Shown piece by piece: positions 1 through 6,971 of a stretch of 24,659 nt of DNA; position 1 is the stretch's first letter, and each line of letters begins with the position of its first letter. A program made the position numbers and the translations under genes. The notes beneath the pieces were generated by a model that was not told the DNA's origin, did not search any database, and saw only the letters and a program-made list of their open reading frames with translations. Source of the stretch: a virus. The DNA is taken from positions 1-24,659 of IMG/VR virus record IMGVR_UViG_3300023279_000079, one strand, 5' to 3'.

Positions 1-160
1 CATAACCAGTAATAGCAGAGCCACCAATGTTAGATGGTGCGGTAAAAGACACATTAGCCTGTGTATCACCCGCAGACGCAGAGCCCCCCGTAGGAGGATC
101 GGCAACCTCAAGCGGGTTATAAAAGCTGCTTAGAAACCCTGCTATGTAGCGCAGTGACAT
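1..160 (-). CDS. Partial virion/fibre protein with fibronectin-III-like start (runs off left edge)
   Basis: This is the first 53 residues of a protein that continues beyond the window. The ATG at 160 follows a good AAGGTGG ribosome site. The first 20 residues (MSLRYIAGFLSSFYNPLEVA) form a short leader. They are followed by DPPTGGSASAGDTQANVSF and GGSAITGY, the pattern of an early fibronectin type III repeat (Pro-rich start, hydrophobic core strand, GG-x-x-ITGY). Such repeats are common in phage tail fibres and other exposed virion proteins, where they are thought to help surface binding. The gene is last in a co-directional series of fibre-like genes and starts 26 bases after the 132-aa gene. 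Only the N-terminus is visible, so total length and function are unknown. Confidence 0.7.
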   Translation of the reverse strand, partial: MSLRYIAGFLSSFYNPLEVADPPTGGSASAGDTQANVSFTAPSNIGGSAITGY

Positions 161-186
161 GGCAAACCACCTTAATCAGGAGCCCG

Positions 187-585
187 TTAAGCGGAAATTA
201 GCTCGTAACTGACTGTGTAGGTGATGCCACTTGCTGTGCCAGATGTAACCGTCAGGGACGTACCTTCCTGAAGATAAAGCTGAGTGGTCTTGTCTACCAC
301 AATCAGCGTAGCATCAGCAGGGACAGACACCGTGGATACAAACGGATAAGCCGTGCCACTAGACGGTGCGCCACCCTGCGCTACAGCGCCGTTGGTGTAT
401 ACGCTGACCGTGCAGTCCACCGCAACAGTGCCGTTCACATTGGCGGCCACCAGACTGTTGATTTTCATCACAGTGCCAGAAGAAGCCGCATTTGGCAGCA
501 ACACCACAGCAGAAGTACCGCTGGGCGTATAGTACGTTGTGTTGCCGTAAATGCTGGATAATGCAGCAATATTCGGATTTGCCAT
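187..585 (-). CDS. Small beta-rich putative virion protein (132 aa)
   Basis: The ATG at 585 is preceded by a strong AGGAGGT site. The protein is rich in Thr, Ser, Val, Ala and Gly with few charged residues. It alternates like beta strands (for example SVPADATLIVVDKTTQLYLQ) and has no signal peptide or membrane segment. This composition is typical of small fibre, decoration or adaptor proteins exposed on virions. From memory, proteins of this type that begin MANPN and contain SVPADA and VVDK are frequent next to fibre genes in uncultured marine phages, but no function is known to me. It lies between the 740-aa fibre-like gene and the FN3-like gene. Confidence 0.8.
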   Translation of the reverse strand: MANPNIAALSSIYGNTTYYTPSGTSAVVLLPNAASSGTVMKINSLVAANVNGTVAVDCTVSVYTNGAVAQGGAPSSGTAYPFVSTVSVPADATLIVVDKTTQLYLQEGTSLTVTSGTASGITYTVSYELISA

Positions 586-596
586 GTCTTAACCTC

Positions 597-2819
597 CTAG
601 AAACCGCCTAGAACCATAGCATAAGCTATGGCTTGTGCTTGAGTGGGGCCAGACGGTGCGGGTGTCTGGGAAACCCATGTTGTACCATCACTTGTTAGTA
701 CATTACCGCTAGTCCCCGGTGCAACCTCTTGAACTGCGGATGTTCCGTTGCCCAGTATAACATTATTTGCTGTTAAACTGGAGGCCCCTGTACCGCCATT
801 TGACACAGCAAGAGTGCCGCTCAAGGTAAGAGTGCCGGAAGTGGTAATTGGGCCGCCGGTAAACGTCAGGCCAGTAGTTCCACCAGAAGCATCTACGCTG
901 GTAACAGTCCCGTTATTGTCGGCATCAATGGTAATCGTGCCGCTGCCGTTGGTGATCGTAATCCCAGTTCCAGCAGTCAGGGTAGCTTTAGCAAGAGTAT
1001 TGCCAGTGCTATTACCGATTAGAAGCTGACCGTCCGTATAGCTAGTCTGGCCCGTACCGCCATTTGCTACGTTCAGGGTTCCAGCCAGTGTCACACTGCC
1101 AGAAGTTCCAGTGCTTGGCGTAAACCCGGTAGTTCCGGCGGAGAAATCTGTAACACCCGTAGCAGGGGCGTCCTGCCAGCTAGGCAGACCACCGCTTACC
1201 GTAAGTAGTTGGCCATTAGTACCAACACCAAGATTAGAAAGAGTATCTGTAGCTGACCCATACAGCAAATCCCCCGTTGATGCAGAGGAAAGACCTGTAC
1301 CACCCCGCGTTACCCCAAGAGTGCCAGATGTGATAGCTGACGTATCAATTGCAATTGCTGCGTTGGCGGCTGCTGTAAGCTGCCCCTGTGCATTTACAGT
1401 AAATGTGGCAACCTGACTGGCAGAACCATACGCCGCCGCGGAAACAGTGGTATTGGCAATGCTGAATACCGTACCGGCTAGGTTCAGGCCCGTACCAGCC
1501 GAGTAGGATACGCTAGAGCCAAACTGGATAAAGACAATATCTGTTGTTCCGACCGTAATGGGCAGAGGCGTTTGCTGAACCCAAGACGAGTTAGCGTTTG
1601 TAGAACCGCCAATAATGTAAACAAAGTCACCAGCATCAATCTGGTTAGCCCCAGTACCGGGTGTATCAAAGTCCGTAGCGCGGGTCAGGATAAAGGGGCT
1701 TGTACCATCACCTACCTGCGTAACCGTGTAAATGCCGTTATACGGGGCATTTGCTACAGTCTCGTCCTTAACCAGAATACGATTACCTACCGATGGGGTG
1801 CTACCATCTACCGACAGAGCCCCGTTGGAACTGGCCGTAATCGTAGCCCCAACGCCGCTGGAACCATTGTCATAGACATATGTAGGCAACGCAGCAGCAG
1901 TGGCGTACTCACAGGCATCATGGAAGTTTAGGCCAGAAGCTACTGAATCTACATAGTTTTTGTTTGCTATGTCAGTGCCATTTACCGGATCGGTACTGAT
2001 TGTGCCTGTAGTCAGCGTAACAGCATTAATCGTGCTATTTGCTGCGGCAGTAAGCTGTCCCTGCGCATTTACGGTGAATGTAGCAACCTGATAGCTAGAA
2101 CCGTAAGACGAAGCCGATACGCCGGTATTATCTATGCTGATCGTACCAGAAGATGTAATTGGGCCACCAGTCAGGCCGGTTCCAGTATTAACCTGCGTAA
2201 CAGTACCGGCACCAGTAACCGTAAACCATACGGGATCAGTACCCAATCCCTGCGTCTGAAGCAACTGCCCCGCAGTTCCGGGGGTCAGTGCAGTCCAACC
2301 AGCAGACCCACGATACAGGATATTACCCCAGTCACTATTGCCGATCTGGGCGTCTAAAACTTGCGTAATCGTCTGATAATGGGGGTTAGATGATGCTCCC
2401 TGAGACACTACAAGCTGATTTGGGGATGCCGCAGCAAGAGCTTCCCAGACATATTGACCCCGATAGGCCAAATCTCCCTGCGTGGATCCAATAAGATCCA
2501 TCACTTGAGAAACAGTAACATCCTGCGGATTTGCGGTGCCACCAGTGACATTAGCCTTAATTGTCTCCGCGCCCATCTGGGCCAGATAACTGTTGGTAAC
2601 GCCGCTGCCCTGTAGCCCGATAGTCCCGGTAGTCGTGATAGGGCCACCAGAAATTGGGGCATCTGTATTGATCTGAGTGACAGTTCCAGACGTAGAATTA
2701 AGATCGGCAATGTCCTGTGTCGTAGTACGCCGAGATACCCCACCCTGAACAATTTCAAGTTCTTCTTGCCCGCTCAGGGACGTAGCAGCAGGTAGATTGG
2801 GTATCTGGATGTTGCTCAT
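597..2819 (-). CDS. Repeat-rich tail fibre-like protein (740 aa)
   Basis: A probable tail fibre or appendage protein. After a short N-terminus (IQIPNLPAATSLSGQEELEI), it is made of Thr/Ser/Gly/Asn-rich repeats of the form GTVTxVN-TGLTGGPITTSGTI, at about residues 45-70, 205-230 and 635-670. A 25-residue unit (SQVATFTVNAQGQLTAAAN) occurs twice, and NGGTGxxS motifs recur in the C-terminal third. Such GGPITTSGT repeats are characteristic of fibrous phage adhesins that fold as trimeric beta structures. The ATG at 2819 overlaps the stop of the 170-aa gene as ATGA and has no strong ribosome site, so translation is probably coupled. No enzyme domain or intramolecular chaperone domain is recognisable. 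The receptor is unknown. Confidence 0.8.
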   Translation of the reverse strand: MSNIQIPNLPAATSLSGQEELEIVQGGVSRRTTTQDIADLNSTSGTVTQINTDAPISGGPITTTGTIGLQGSGVTNSYLAQMGAETIKANVTGGTANPQDVTVSQVMDLIGSTQGDLAYRGQYVWEALAAASPNQLVVSQGASSNPHYQTITQVLDAQIGNSDWGNILYRGSAGWTALTPGTAGQLLQTQGLGTDPVWFTVTGAGTVTQVNTGTGLTGGPITSSGTISIDNTGVSASSYGSSYQVATFTVNAQGQLTAAANSTINAVTLTTGTISTDPVNGTDIANKNYVDSVASGLNFHDACEYATAAALPTYVYDNGSSGVGATITASSNGALSVDGSTPSVGNRILVKDETVANAPYNGIYTVTQVGDGTSPFILTRATDFDTPGTGANQIDAGDFVYIIGGSTNANSSWVQQTPLPITVGTTDIVFIQFGSSVSYSAGTGLNLAGTVFSIANTTVSAAAYGSASQVATFTVNAQGQLTAAANAAIAIDTSAITSGTLGVTRGGTGLSSASTGDLLYGSATDTLSNLGVGTNGQLLTVSGGLPSWQDAPATGVTDFSAGTTGFTPSTGTSGSVTLAGTLNVANGGTGQTSYTDGQLLIGNSTGNTLAKATLTAGTGITITNGSGTITIDADNNGTVTSVDASGGTTGLTFTGGPITTSGTLTLSGTLAVSNGGTGASSLTANNVILGNGTSAVQEVAPGTSGNVLTSDGTTWVSQTPAPSGPTQAQAIAYAMVLGGF
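1351..1434 (-). repeat. Internal fibre repeat, copy 2
   Basis: This segment encodes a unit containing QVATFTVNAQGQLTAAANAA. It matches 2026-2109 closely at protein level and with scattered synonymous changes in DNA. This is diverged duplication inside the fibre gene. Confidence 0.8.
2026..2109 (-). repeat. Internal fibre repeat, copy 1
   Basis: This segment encodes QVATFTVNAQGQLTAAANST, the N-terminal copy of the unit repeated at 1351-1434. The two copies are about 225 residues apart and each is preceded by a YGS motif. Confidence 0.8.
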
Positions 2820-3328
2820 GTCAGCGGCCCTGTCTTTGGTACTTCCGTATTATTATACGGCAAGCCCGGATCATCGCCACCTATATCATCAGGAACCGTA
2901 ATACTGGTACCCGGCTCCTCATTGAGGCCGTAAGGTGGTTCACCCGTCTGCTGTGTAACACGGGTGTTGTCGTCTTGGGTAATGCGTGTATTGCCGCCCG
3001 GAACTGGCAATCCAGTGACCGGATCTATCGTATTCTGGCCAGAAGTGGTCCGAGAATCGGTAGACGCAACCACAAAATCCTGCACGCGGGGGTTCATAAT
3101 CGGCACCGGATCTGCCGGTACAACAATAGCCCGTAACTGCTGCTGCGGGGTATCATTACAAGTATTGCAGACCAAAATCCGCTTATTGATCAGAGAAGCA
3201 CCAGCCCAGTCAAATTGCCATTGCAAATCAACGTGATTGTACCGAAACCCGCACCTGTCACATATGGCATGGGCTTGGGGATTTGTGGCGCTAGTTCTGG
3301 CCCTACCGGCTTGGGAAGCATATGCCAT
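2816..3328 (-). CDS. Zinc-ribbon-like putative structural protein (170 aa)
   Basis: The N-terminal third has two Cys pairs, CDRCGFRY (about residue 23) and CNTCND (about residue 54), spaced like a zinc ribbon. WQFDWAGASLINKRILVC lies between them. The remainder is a low-complexity Pro/Gly/Thr/Asp-rich tail (TRITQDDNTRVTQQTGEPPYG) that is probably disordered. The ATG at 3328 follows an AGGGGG site. The stop overlaps the start of the fibre gene by four bases (ATGA), so the two are probably co-translated. I do not recognise a named family. Zinc-ribbon proteins in this position are seen beside tail adaptor genes in uncultured phages (from memory), so a structural or assembly role is an inference. 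Confidence 0.75.
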   Translation of the reverse strand: MAYASQAGRARTSATNPQAHAICDRCGFRYNHVDLQWQFDWAGASLINKRILVCNTCNDTPQQQLRAIVVPADPVPIMNPRVQDFVVASTDSRTTSGQNTIDPVTGLPVPGGNTRITQDDNTRVTQQTGEPPYGLNEEPGTSITVPDDIGGDDPGLPYNNTEVPKTGPLT

Positions 3329-3337
3329 TCATGCCCC

Positions 3338-4030
3338 CTACCTGTAATAACCAGCAATTTGCGGAGAAATATACTGCTGGGCAGTCTCCACATTCTGGTC
3401 TGCTGCTATCTTGTATGCCTCATCAGATAGAGGCTTCATAAGTTGGACAAGCTGCGGATTCCAGATCCGAGCCAGTCTTTCAGCCAATCCCGTAGCAAAG
3501 GCATCTAGCCAAAGGTACGGAATCTCTACATTCTGGCCACCCTGAAGGTTGGAATCCTGTATCTGACGCACCCGATAATACTTCAGATACTGGGCACTCG
3601 TCCCATCCGGGACCGGCCAAAGCGTCACAGTCGGGGAAATCAGACGGTCAAACCAGAAGGTTGTCGTGAAACCCTGCTGTTCCTTATTGGGATAACTGGC
3701 GTATTCAGTGCGGCTAACCGGCAGGATAATCCTATCAATTGGATCTCCACTGCCATTGTCGGTTTCCATATAGGCGTCCAGAATGACAACCGTATTGGAA
3801 TCAACATTATAGGTAGCCTGTCCAGCCACCAGCGGAACAGTCACAAGATCCACCGCCCAGAGATTTACACCTTGGTTACTAAATCTGGAAAGGAGCATAT
3901 TAGAAGCCATACGAGCGGCTTCAAGATGTTCTTGCGTTATCGCAGATGGCCGTATGCCTATTAGATTATAGGCATAAAGCGTTATTTCTCCTAAAGACGG
4001 ATTGAAGTTATACGTTCCAGAAGTCGTCAA
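3338..4030 (-). CDS. Head-tail connector / tail tubular-like protein (230 aa), TTG start
   Basis: This protein begins TTSGTYNFNPSLGEITLYAY and has a core resembling small phage adaptor proteins that start MTTSGT (ARMASNMLLSRFSNQGVNLWAV, then beta-rich segments). In podoviruses, proteins of this size and place form the head-tail connector or tail tube A. That role is an inference from position and from remembered similarity. The frame is open further upstream, but those extra residues lie inside the endonuclease remnant. The real start is the TTG at 4030. An AAGGAG site sits 8 bases upstream, and TTG overlaps the TGA stop of the endonuclease (TTGA). The original start of the gene appears to have been captured by the inserted endonuclease (see 4027-4308). 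Confidence 0.75.
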   Translation of the reverse strand: MTTSGTYNFNPSLGEITLYAYNLIGIRPSAITQEHLEAARMASNMLLSRFSNQGVNLWAVDLVTVPLVAGQATYNVDSNTVVILDAYMETDNGSGDPIDRIILPVSRTEYASYPNKEQQGFTTTFWFDRLISPTVTLWPVPDGTSAQYLKYYRVRQIQDSNLQGGQNVEIPYLWLDAFATGLAERLARIWNPQLVQLMKPLSDEAYKIAADQNVETAQQYISPQIAGYYR

Positions 4031-4308
4031 TTGGTTAACTCCTTCTTTTTCAAACGCAATTTTTCTTGCGCGGCTCTTCTGGCAGCACTCCACGGCTTAC
4101 CTTTGTGAGCGTTGCTCAAAATTTGTCGCGTTTGATCTAAAACAATTTTTCCCTTGTGAGATTCACTAATTTTCTTTTTATGACTATCAGATAAAGGATT
4201 TCCGCGTAGAGCGTCTGCCTTTTTTTGTATCGCCTCACCAACGTAAAAGCATTCGTCTCGGTCAAGACGCCAATGTTCATAAACGTAGAAATTACCGCTA
4301 GTAGTCAA
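4027..4308 (-). pseudogene. Truncated GIY-YIG / NUMOD3 homing endonuclease remnant (93 aa)
   Basis: Residues 8-25 (YVYEHWRLDRDECFYVG) match the two sequence blocks that name the GIY-YIG nuclease domain. NUMOD3-type DNA-binding repeats follow almost at once (LSDSHKKKISESHKGK and LSNAHKGKPWSAARRAA). Full proteins of this kind have tens of residues between these parts, carrying the catalytic Arg and Glu. Here only about ten residues remain (EAIQKKADAL, spanning an A7 run), so the nuclease is probably inactive after an internal deletion. The ORF starts at TTG 4308 with AGGAG 6 bases upstream and begins MTTSG, exactly like the 230-aa target protein. The DNA is clearly more AT-rich than its neighbours. 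This indicates a mobile endonuclease inserted at codon 5-6 of the tail gene. Confidence 0.8.
4028..4044 (-). promoter_or_regulatory. Replacement ribosome site and TTG start for the 230-aa gene
   Basis: AAGGAG at 4044-4039 lies inside the last codons of the endonuclease remnant, 8 bases before TTG at 4030-4028. The first five codons are TTG ACG ACT TCT GGA. They encode the same MTTSG as the endonuclease start but use different codons at most positions. Confidence 0.7.
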
Positions 4309-4319
4309 TGTAGACTCCT
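4306..4319 (-). promoter_or_regulatory. Probable original ribosome site and start of the interrupted tail gene
   Basis: AGGAG (4319-4315), a 6-base spacer and TTG (4308-4306) are followed by codons ACT ACT AGC GGT. They encode MTTSG, the N-terminus of the downstream 230-aa protein, but now lead into the endonuclease remnant. Confidence 0.6.
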
Positions 4320-4320
4320 A

Positions 4321-4635
4321 TCAGCGTGTACCGGACTGCTGAACGTACAGAGTTACCGATCCAGCACCGGACGCCACGTTAATCCGAACCCCACGGCACG
4401 GTACCGTCAGTGAGACAGCGCCAGCCGCTGTAAGGCCGGAGGAAAACCAGTTGGCCGTTGCAGCATTGAAGTCCGGGGACATCGGATCATCAAAAGTGTA
4501 CTGAATGGTGAATACCGGGGATCCAGTAACCACCGCGCCAAGGCCCACATTGAAGGGATTGGTCATAAAGCTGACAGCCGCAACAGTGCTGGTACCGGCA
4601 TTAGTCTGAGAAAGCGTAATAGGTTCCGCAATCAT
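4321..4635 (-). CDS. Small putative virion protein (104 aa)
   Basis: The ATG at 4635 has an AAGGG-type site upstream and lies a few bases after the stop of the 54-aa gene. The protein is almost free of charged residues and rich in Thr, Val, Ser, Gly and Ala. It has alternating strand-like stretches (FTIQYTFDDP, GVRINVASGAGSVTLYVQQ) and ends in SGTR. This suggests an all-beta virion component. From memory, comparable small proteins with a VQYTFDDP-like block sit between capsid and tail genes of uncultured phages. No specific function can be assigned. It precedes the endonuclease remnant, so the 3' flank of this gene marks one edge of the insertion. Confidence 0.75.
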   Translation of the reverse strand: MIAEPITLSQTNAGTSTVAAVSFMTNPFNVGLGAVVTGSPVFTIQYTFDDPMSPDFNAATANWFSSGLTAAGAVSLTVPCRGVRINVASGAGSVTLYVQQSGTR

Positions 4636-4637
4636 AG

Positions 4638-4802
4638 CTATTTCCCTTTCGCCCTAGCAGCGGCCACGTTGTCCACCAAGTTAGGGTATGGCCTACCGGC
4701 TGCCCTTGCTTTGGCCTTAGCAGACTTCACCTGCTGCTTATTCAGATGCTTCACTTTAGCATCTTTTGAGGCATCTTTCTCCCAAAAAGGTTTGTCAGAC
4801 AT
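4638..4802 (-). CDS. Small basic hypothetical protein (54 aa)
   Basis: A complete short frame, ATG at 4802 to TAG at 4638, starting MSDKPFWEKDASKDAKVKHL and continuing with Lys/Ala-rich helical sequence that ends AAARAKGK. The start codon immediately follows the stop of the DUF6321-like gene (TAG-ATG), so translation is likely coupled. It is strongly basic (many Lys and Arg) and largely helical by composition. That would suit binding nucleic acid or an acidic virion surface, but no function is known to me. Its tight fit between two real genes on the same strand is the main support. Confidence 0.7.
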   Translation of the reverse strand: MSDKPFWEKDASKDAKVKHLNKQQVKSAKAKARAAGRPYPNLVDNVAAARAKGK

Positions 4803-5072
4803 CTAACAATCCCACTTTCTAAGAGACTTATTGATCCGACTATCGGGATCAGCCGCAGCAGAGGAACCCGTCAGTTTCTTCTTTACGCCTGTCATTCTAG
4901 CACAGAATGAGCGTCTGCGTCCTGCATCCATCTCACTTTTCTGCGCCTGTTCACGAGACACAGGAGGCTTTAGATCATGCCCTTCAGTCCGAGCCGAAGC
5001 CCGTCCCTTGGCATTTAAGCCACCTTCTGGGTTTTTACCTTCAGACCGCTGCCAAGCAGGGGATCTAGCCAT
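4803..5072 (-). CDS. DUF6321-like small phage protein (89 aa)
   Basis: The sequence SPAWQRSEGKNPEGGLNAKG, then PVSREQAQ, then SFCARMTGVKKKLT and a C-terminus DPDSRINKSLRKWDC match a small conserved phage protein that I recall as DUF6321. Its function is undetermined. It has conserved basic and Gly/Asn motifs and no membrane segment. A GTG at 5075 is possible, but ATG at 5072 fits the upstream GAGG site better (5-base spacing). The stop abuts the ATG of the 54-aa gene. It sits among small virion genes after the major capsid gene, and a virion or capsid-associated role is only an inference. Confidence 0.8.
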   Translation of the reverse strand: MARSPAWQRSEGKNPEGGLNAKGRASARTEGHDLKPPVSREQAQKSEMDAGRRRSFCARMTGVKKKLTGSSAAADPDSRINKSLRKWDC

Positions 5073-5091
5073 CACTTCCTCAATTGCAATA

Positions 5092-5111
5092 CGGGGGCAC
5101 TGAGGCCCCCG
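5092..5111. other. Strong GC hairpin between two small genes
   Basis: CGGGGGC (5092-5098) and GCCCCCG (5105-5111) form a perfect 7-bp stem with a 6-base loop. On the minus strand no T run follows; on the plus strand CTGCTCTTTT follows. It may act as an attenuator or mRNA stabiliser for the minus-strand operon, or as a weak plus-strand terminator. Confidence 0.5.
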
Positions 5112-5147
5112 CTGCTCTTTTACCTTGCCGTGGGAGGGGGGTACGGC

Positions 5148-5390
5148 TTAGTAATTAGAGGCTTTGCCGCGTGGCGCCCCTGCCGCAGCAGAGGAGAATA
5201 CGCCGCCACCGCTCTTACGAGGCTTACGGCCAGCATGTGCCTTGGACATTACGCCCTCAGCCTTCATGTCAGCCTTACCGCCGCGCTTGAAACCGTTGGT
5301 TCCCTGCATGGATTCCTTGGCAACATCACTGTCACCACCGGCATATGCAGTGTGCTTCATTGCACCAGTTTTTGGAGCTTTACCCTTCAT
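5148..5390 (-). CDS. Small Gly/Lys-rich protein with KRGGK motif (80 aa)
   Basis: The ATG at 5390 follows an excellent AGGAGGT site. The protein is short, basic and low in hydrophobic residues. It contains NGFKRGGKADMKAEG and a C-terminal GRKPRKSGGGVFSS segment. The KRGGK block resembles the repeated KKGG(K/R) element of the 517-aa protein at 10045-11598, suggesting a shared binding or processing signal among virion proteins of this phage. It is likely disordered. No enzymatic motif is visible. It stands alone between the 150-aa gene and a GC hairpin. Confidence 0.75.
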   Translation of the reverse strand: MKGKAPKTGAMKHTAYAGGDSDVAKESMQGTNGFKRGGKADMKAEGVMSKAHAGRKPRKSGGGVFSSAAAGAPRGKASNY

Positions 5391-5408
5391 GTGAACCTCC
5401 TATGGTCC

Positions 5409-5861
5409 TTAGATATTGTTAATGGCCTGAATATACTGGACAGTCAGCCAGCCAATACCGTCGCCAGTATTGGTAGAGGTGATTGTTATCTTAACGTCAG
5501 TGGTACCAACATCAACCCAGTTACCCGTCCGAGTAGCGTCAGCACCCGGAGCAGCAGCAACGATACCAATCGTACCGCCATCTACCGCAGCCGCAGCAGT
5601 CAGGGCCGTAGCAGAGGCAGTTGTACCGATGCCAAAAGTAGAAGCAGCGCCATTCCAAGCAGTGGACACATTCAGATCAATTGCTACGATCTGACTGCCC
5701 GCCGGAATAACAATGCTGGTTGCTGCGCTAGCCTGGTCAACTGCGCTTGTCTGAGCCATAACAACGTAGCCGACATTGGCTACGTCAGTACCAACGGTAG
5801 AACCCGAGGTATTGAGGATGTCACCGGCCTTGATAGGGCCAGAGAATGTTGACGTTCCCAT
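5409..5861 (-). CDS. Putative capsid decoration or fibre protein (150 aa)
   Basis: The start is ATG at 5861, preceded by AGGAGGT with 4-base spacing. The frame is open further upstream, but that part shows no ribosome site and has non-phage-like composition. The protein (GTSTFSGPIKAGDI, DVANVGYVVMAQ, then VIPAGSQIVAIDLNVSTAW, TGNWVDVGTTDVKI) is Ala/Thr/Val-rich and beta-like, without Cys, signal peptide or membrane segment. Similar GTSTFSGPI proteins occur right after the major capsid gene in uncultured aquatic phages (from memory), so an exposed head decoration or fibre role is plausible. It is separated from the capsid gene by a 183-base structured spacer and may have its own expression level. 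Confidence 0.75.
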   Translation of the reverse strand: MGTSTFSGPIKAGDILNTSGSTVGTDVANVGYVVMAQTSAVDQASAATSIVIPAGSQIVAIDLNVSTAWNGAASTFGIGTTASATALTAAAAVDGGTIGIVAAAPGADATRTGNWVDVGTTDVKITITSTNTGDGIGWLTVQYIQAINNI

Positions 5862-6044
5862 TGGAACCTCCTGCACGATACATTCACACAGTCTATGCAG
5901 AGTCCGCTTGGCCGGTCTGCGTGAACTATACACCAAGTTTTTCTAGATTTTGCCTCTCCGATGTATGGGTTAAAACCACAACACCGGAGAGACTGTTTGT
6001 TACAAGTAGTATCTGTTGATAACTGCCCAAACACCTGATTTTAA
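5862..6044 (-). other. Structured spacer downstream of the capsid gene
   Basis: No gene is evident. On the minus strand it contains a 16-base perfect inverted repeat with stem CCTGATT/AATCAGG (6049-6034) over the capsid stop codon. A long imperfect hairpin closed by CTCTCCG/CGGAGAG (5991-5954) follows, then a TATAGT box without a good -35. A GCAGA/TCTGC hairpin precedes the ribosome site of the 150-aa gene. The T runs are poor, so these hairpins may adjust mRNA decay or partial termination rather than stop transcription fully. Confidence 0.45.
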
Positions 6045-6956
6045 TCAGGACGGGAAGCTACCATAGATACTCCTAAAATTATAATGCCCGAAGCTGTAGC
6101 GTTCGTAACCCTTAACCAGAAGGTTATCGGTAACAAAATCTACCTGCATGTCGGTTTCAAACTTCACTCGTTCCATATAGGCCAGACCATCAATGTTGGT
6201 CAGCAGGAACCAAGCCGTAGCAGAGGTCAGATAGTCATTGACCATGTAACCTTCTGGTAGACCGCCTGCTGTGCCCTTAATGGCGTTGACATCGTTGTCC
6301 GCAGTACCCGGACGCAGTTCAGTCTGCGTAAGACGGATAGCAACCGGCTCAAGTGCCGGGGGAACAACCAGACGACGACCGCGGGCAAACACCTTCAGAC
6401 CAGCCTGATCTTTGAAGTTGGTACGGATGCTAATCATGCCGTTCAACAGGGTAGCCTCGTTGAGATCTACGTCCGTTGTCGGGCGGTTAGCAACAGTGCC
6501 ACCATCAATCGGGTGATCCGTGGCGATAAGTGCCTTGCCGTCACCACCGATAGATGCGTTATAGGTGGTTGCGGTGTTCAGCACGTTAGCGCCGTAGATT
6601 TCCTTGGTCTGCTGGAAAGATTCAATCAGACCGAGGTTAGACGGTGCAAACTGGGACTTATACAGGTTGTCATCAATGGCTTTGCGGGTGATCGCATAGC
6701 CCAGAGCAATTTCTGTATGTTCCTGATTGTAGACGAAACGCTCACCAGAAGCGTTATCAAAGGCCGTCTGGCCGCCTTCAGTTTTTAGCTGGGCGAGGCC
6801 GAGGAACCGCATTTCTGCGGTGCGTTCCAAAGCCATCTTTGAATCGTGCTTGGTGAAGATTTTATCGTACTGTGAAGGGATCTGCTCGTACTTGCCCTCA
6901 ATGCCACGAAGGCCGGGAAGAAGCAGATCACGAATAGCCGAAAGATTAACAGCCAT
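6045..6956 (-). CDS. Major capsid protein (303 aa)
   Basis: Length, position after scaffold-like and decoration-like genes, and composition mark this as the major head subunit, probably of the HK97 fold. The N-terminal helix-rich part (AIRDLLLPGLRGIEG, YDKIFTKHDS) is followed by the core. The core includes TAEMRFLGLAQLKTEGG, an E-loop-like region (RFVYNQEHTEIALGYAIT), HPIDGGTVANRP and the conserved GLKVFARGRRLVVPPALEP block seen in many capsid proteins as the strand leading into the A domain. The C-terminus ends VKGYERYSFGHYNFRSIYGS. No protease motif is present and no N-terminal delta domain is obvious, consistent with a separate scaffold. The start at 6956 lies 15 bases after the preceding gene. 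Confidence 0.85.
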   Translation of the reverse strand: MAVNLSAIRDLLLPGLRGIEGKYEQIPSQYDKIFTKHDSKMALERTAEMRFLGLAQLKTEGGQTAFDNASGERFVYNQEHTEIALGYAITRKAIDDNLYKSQFAPSNLGLIESFQQTKEIYGANVLNTATTYNASIGGDGKALIATDHPIDGGTVANRPTTDVDLNEATLLNGMISIRTNFKDQAGLKVFARGRRLVVPPALEPVAIRLTQTELRPGTADNDVNAIKGTAGGLPEGYMVNDYLTSATAWFLLTNIDGLAYMERVKFETDMQVDFVTDNLLVKGYERYSFGHYNFRSIYGSFPS

Positions 6957-6971
6957 TGTTTAATACTCCTC

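Noticed and set aside
3338-4093. Longer start for the tail connector gene, adding 21 residues
   Set aside because: The extra residues are a second-frame reading of the endonuclease remnant, while TTG at 4030 has AAGGAG at good spacing and gives the expected MTTSG start.
5130-5852. 240-aa plus-strand open frame
   Set aside because: Covers two well-supported minus-strand genes with strong ribosome sites. Its Ser/Thr/Arg-rich sequence has no recognisable pattern.
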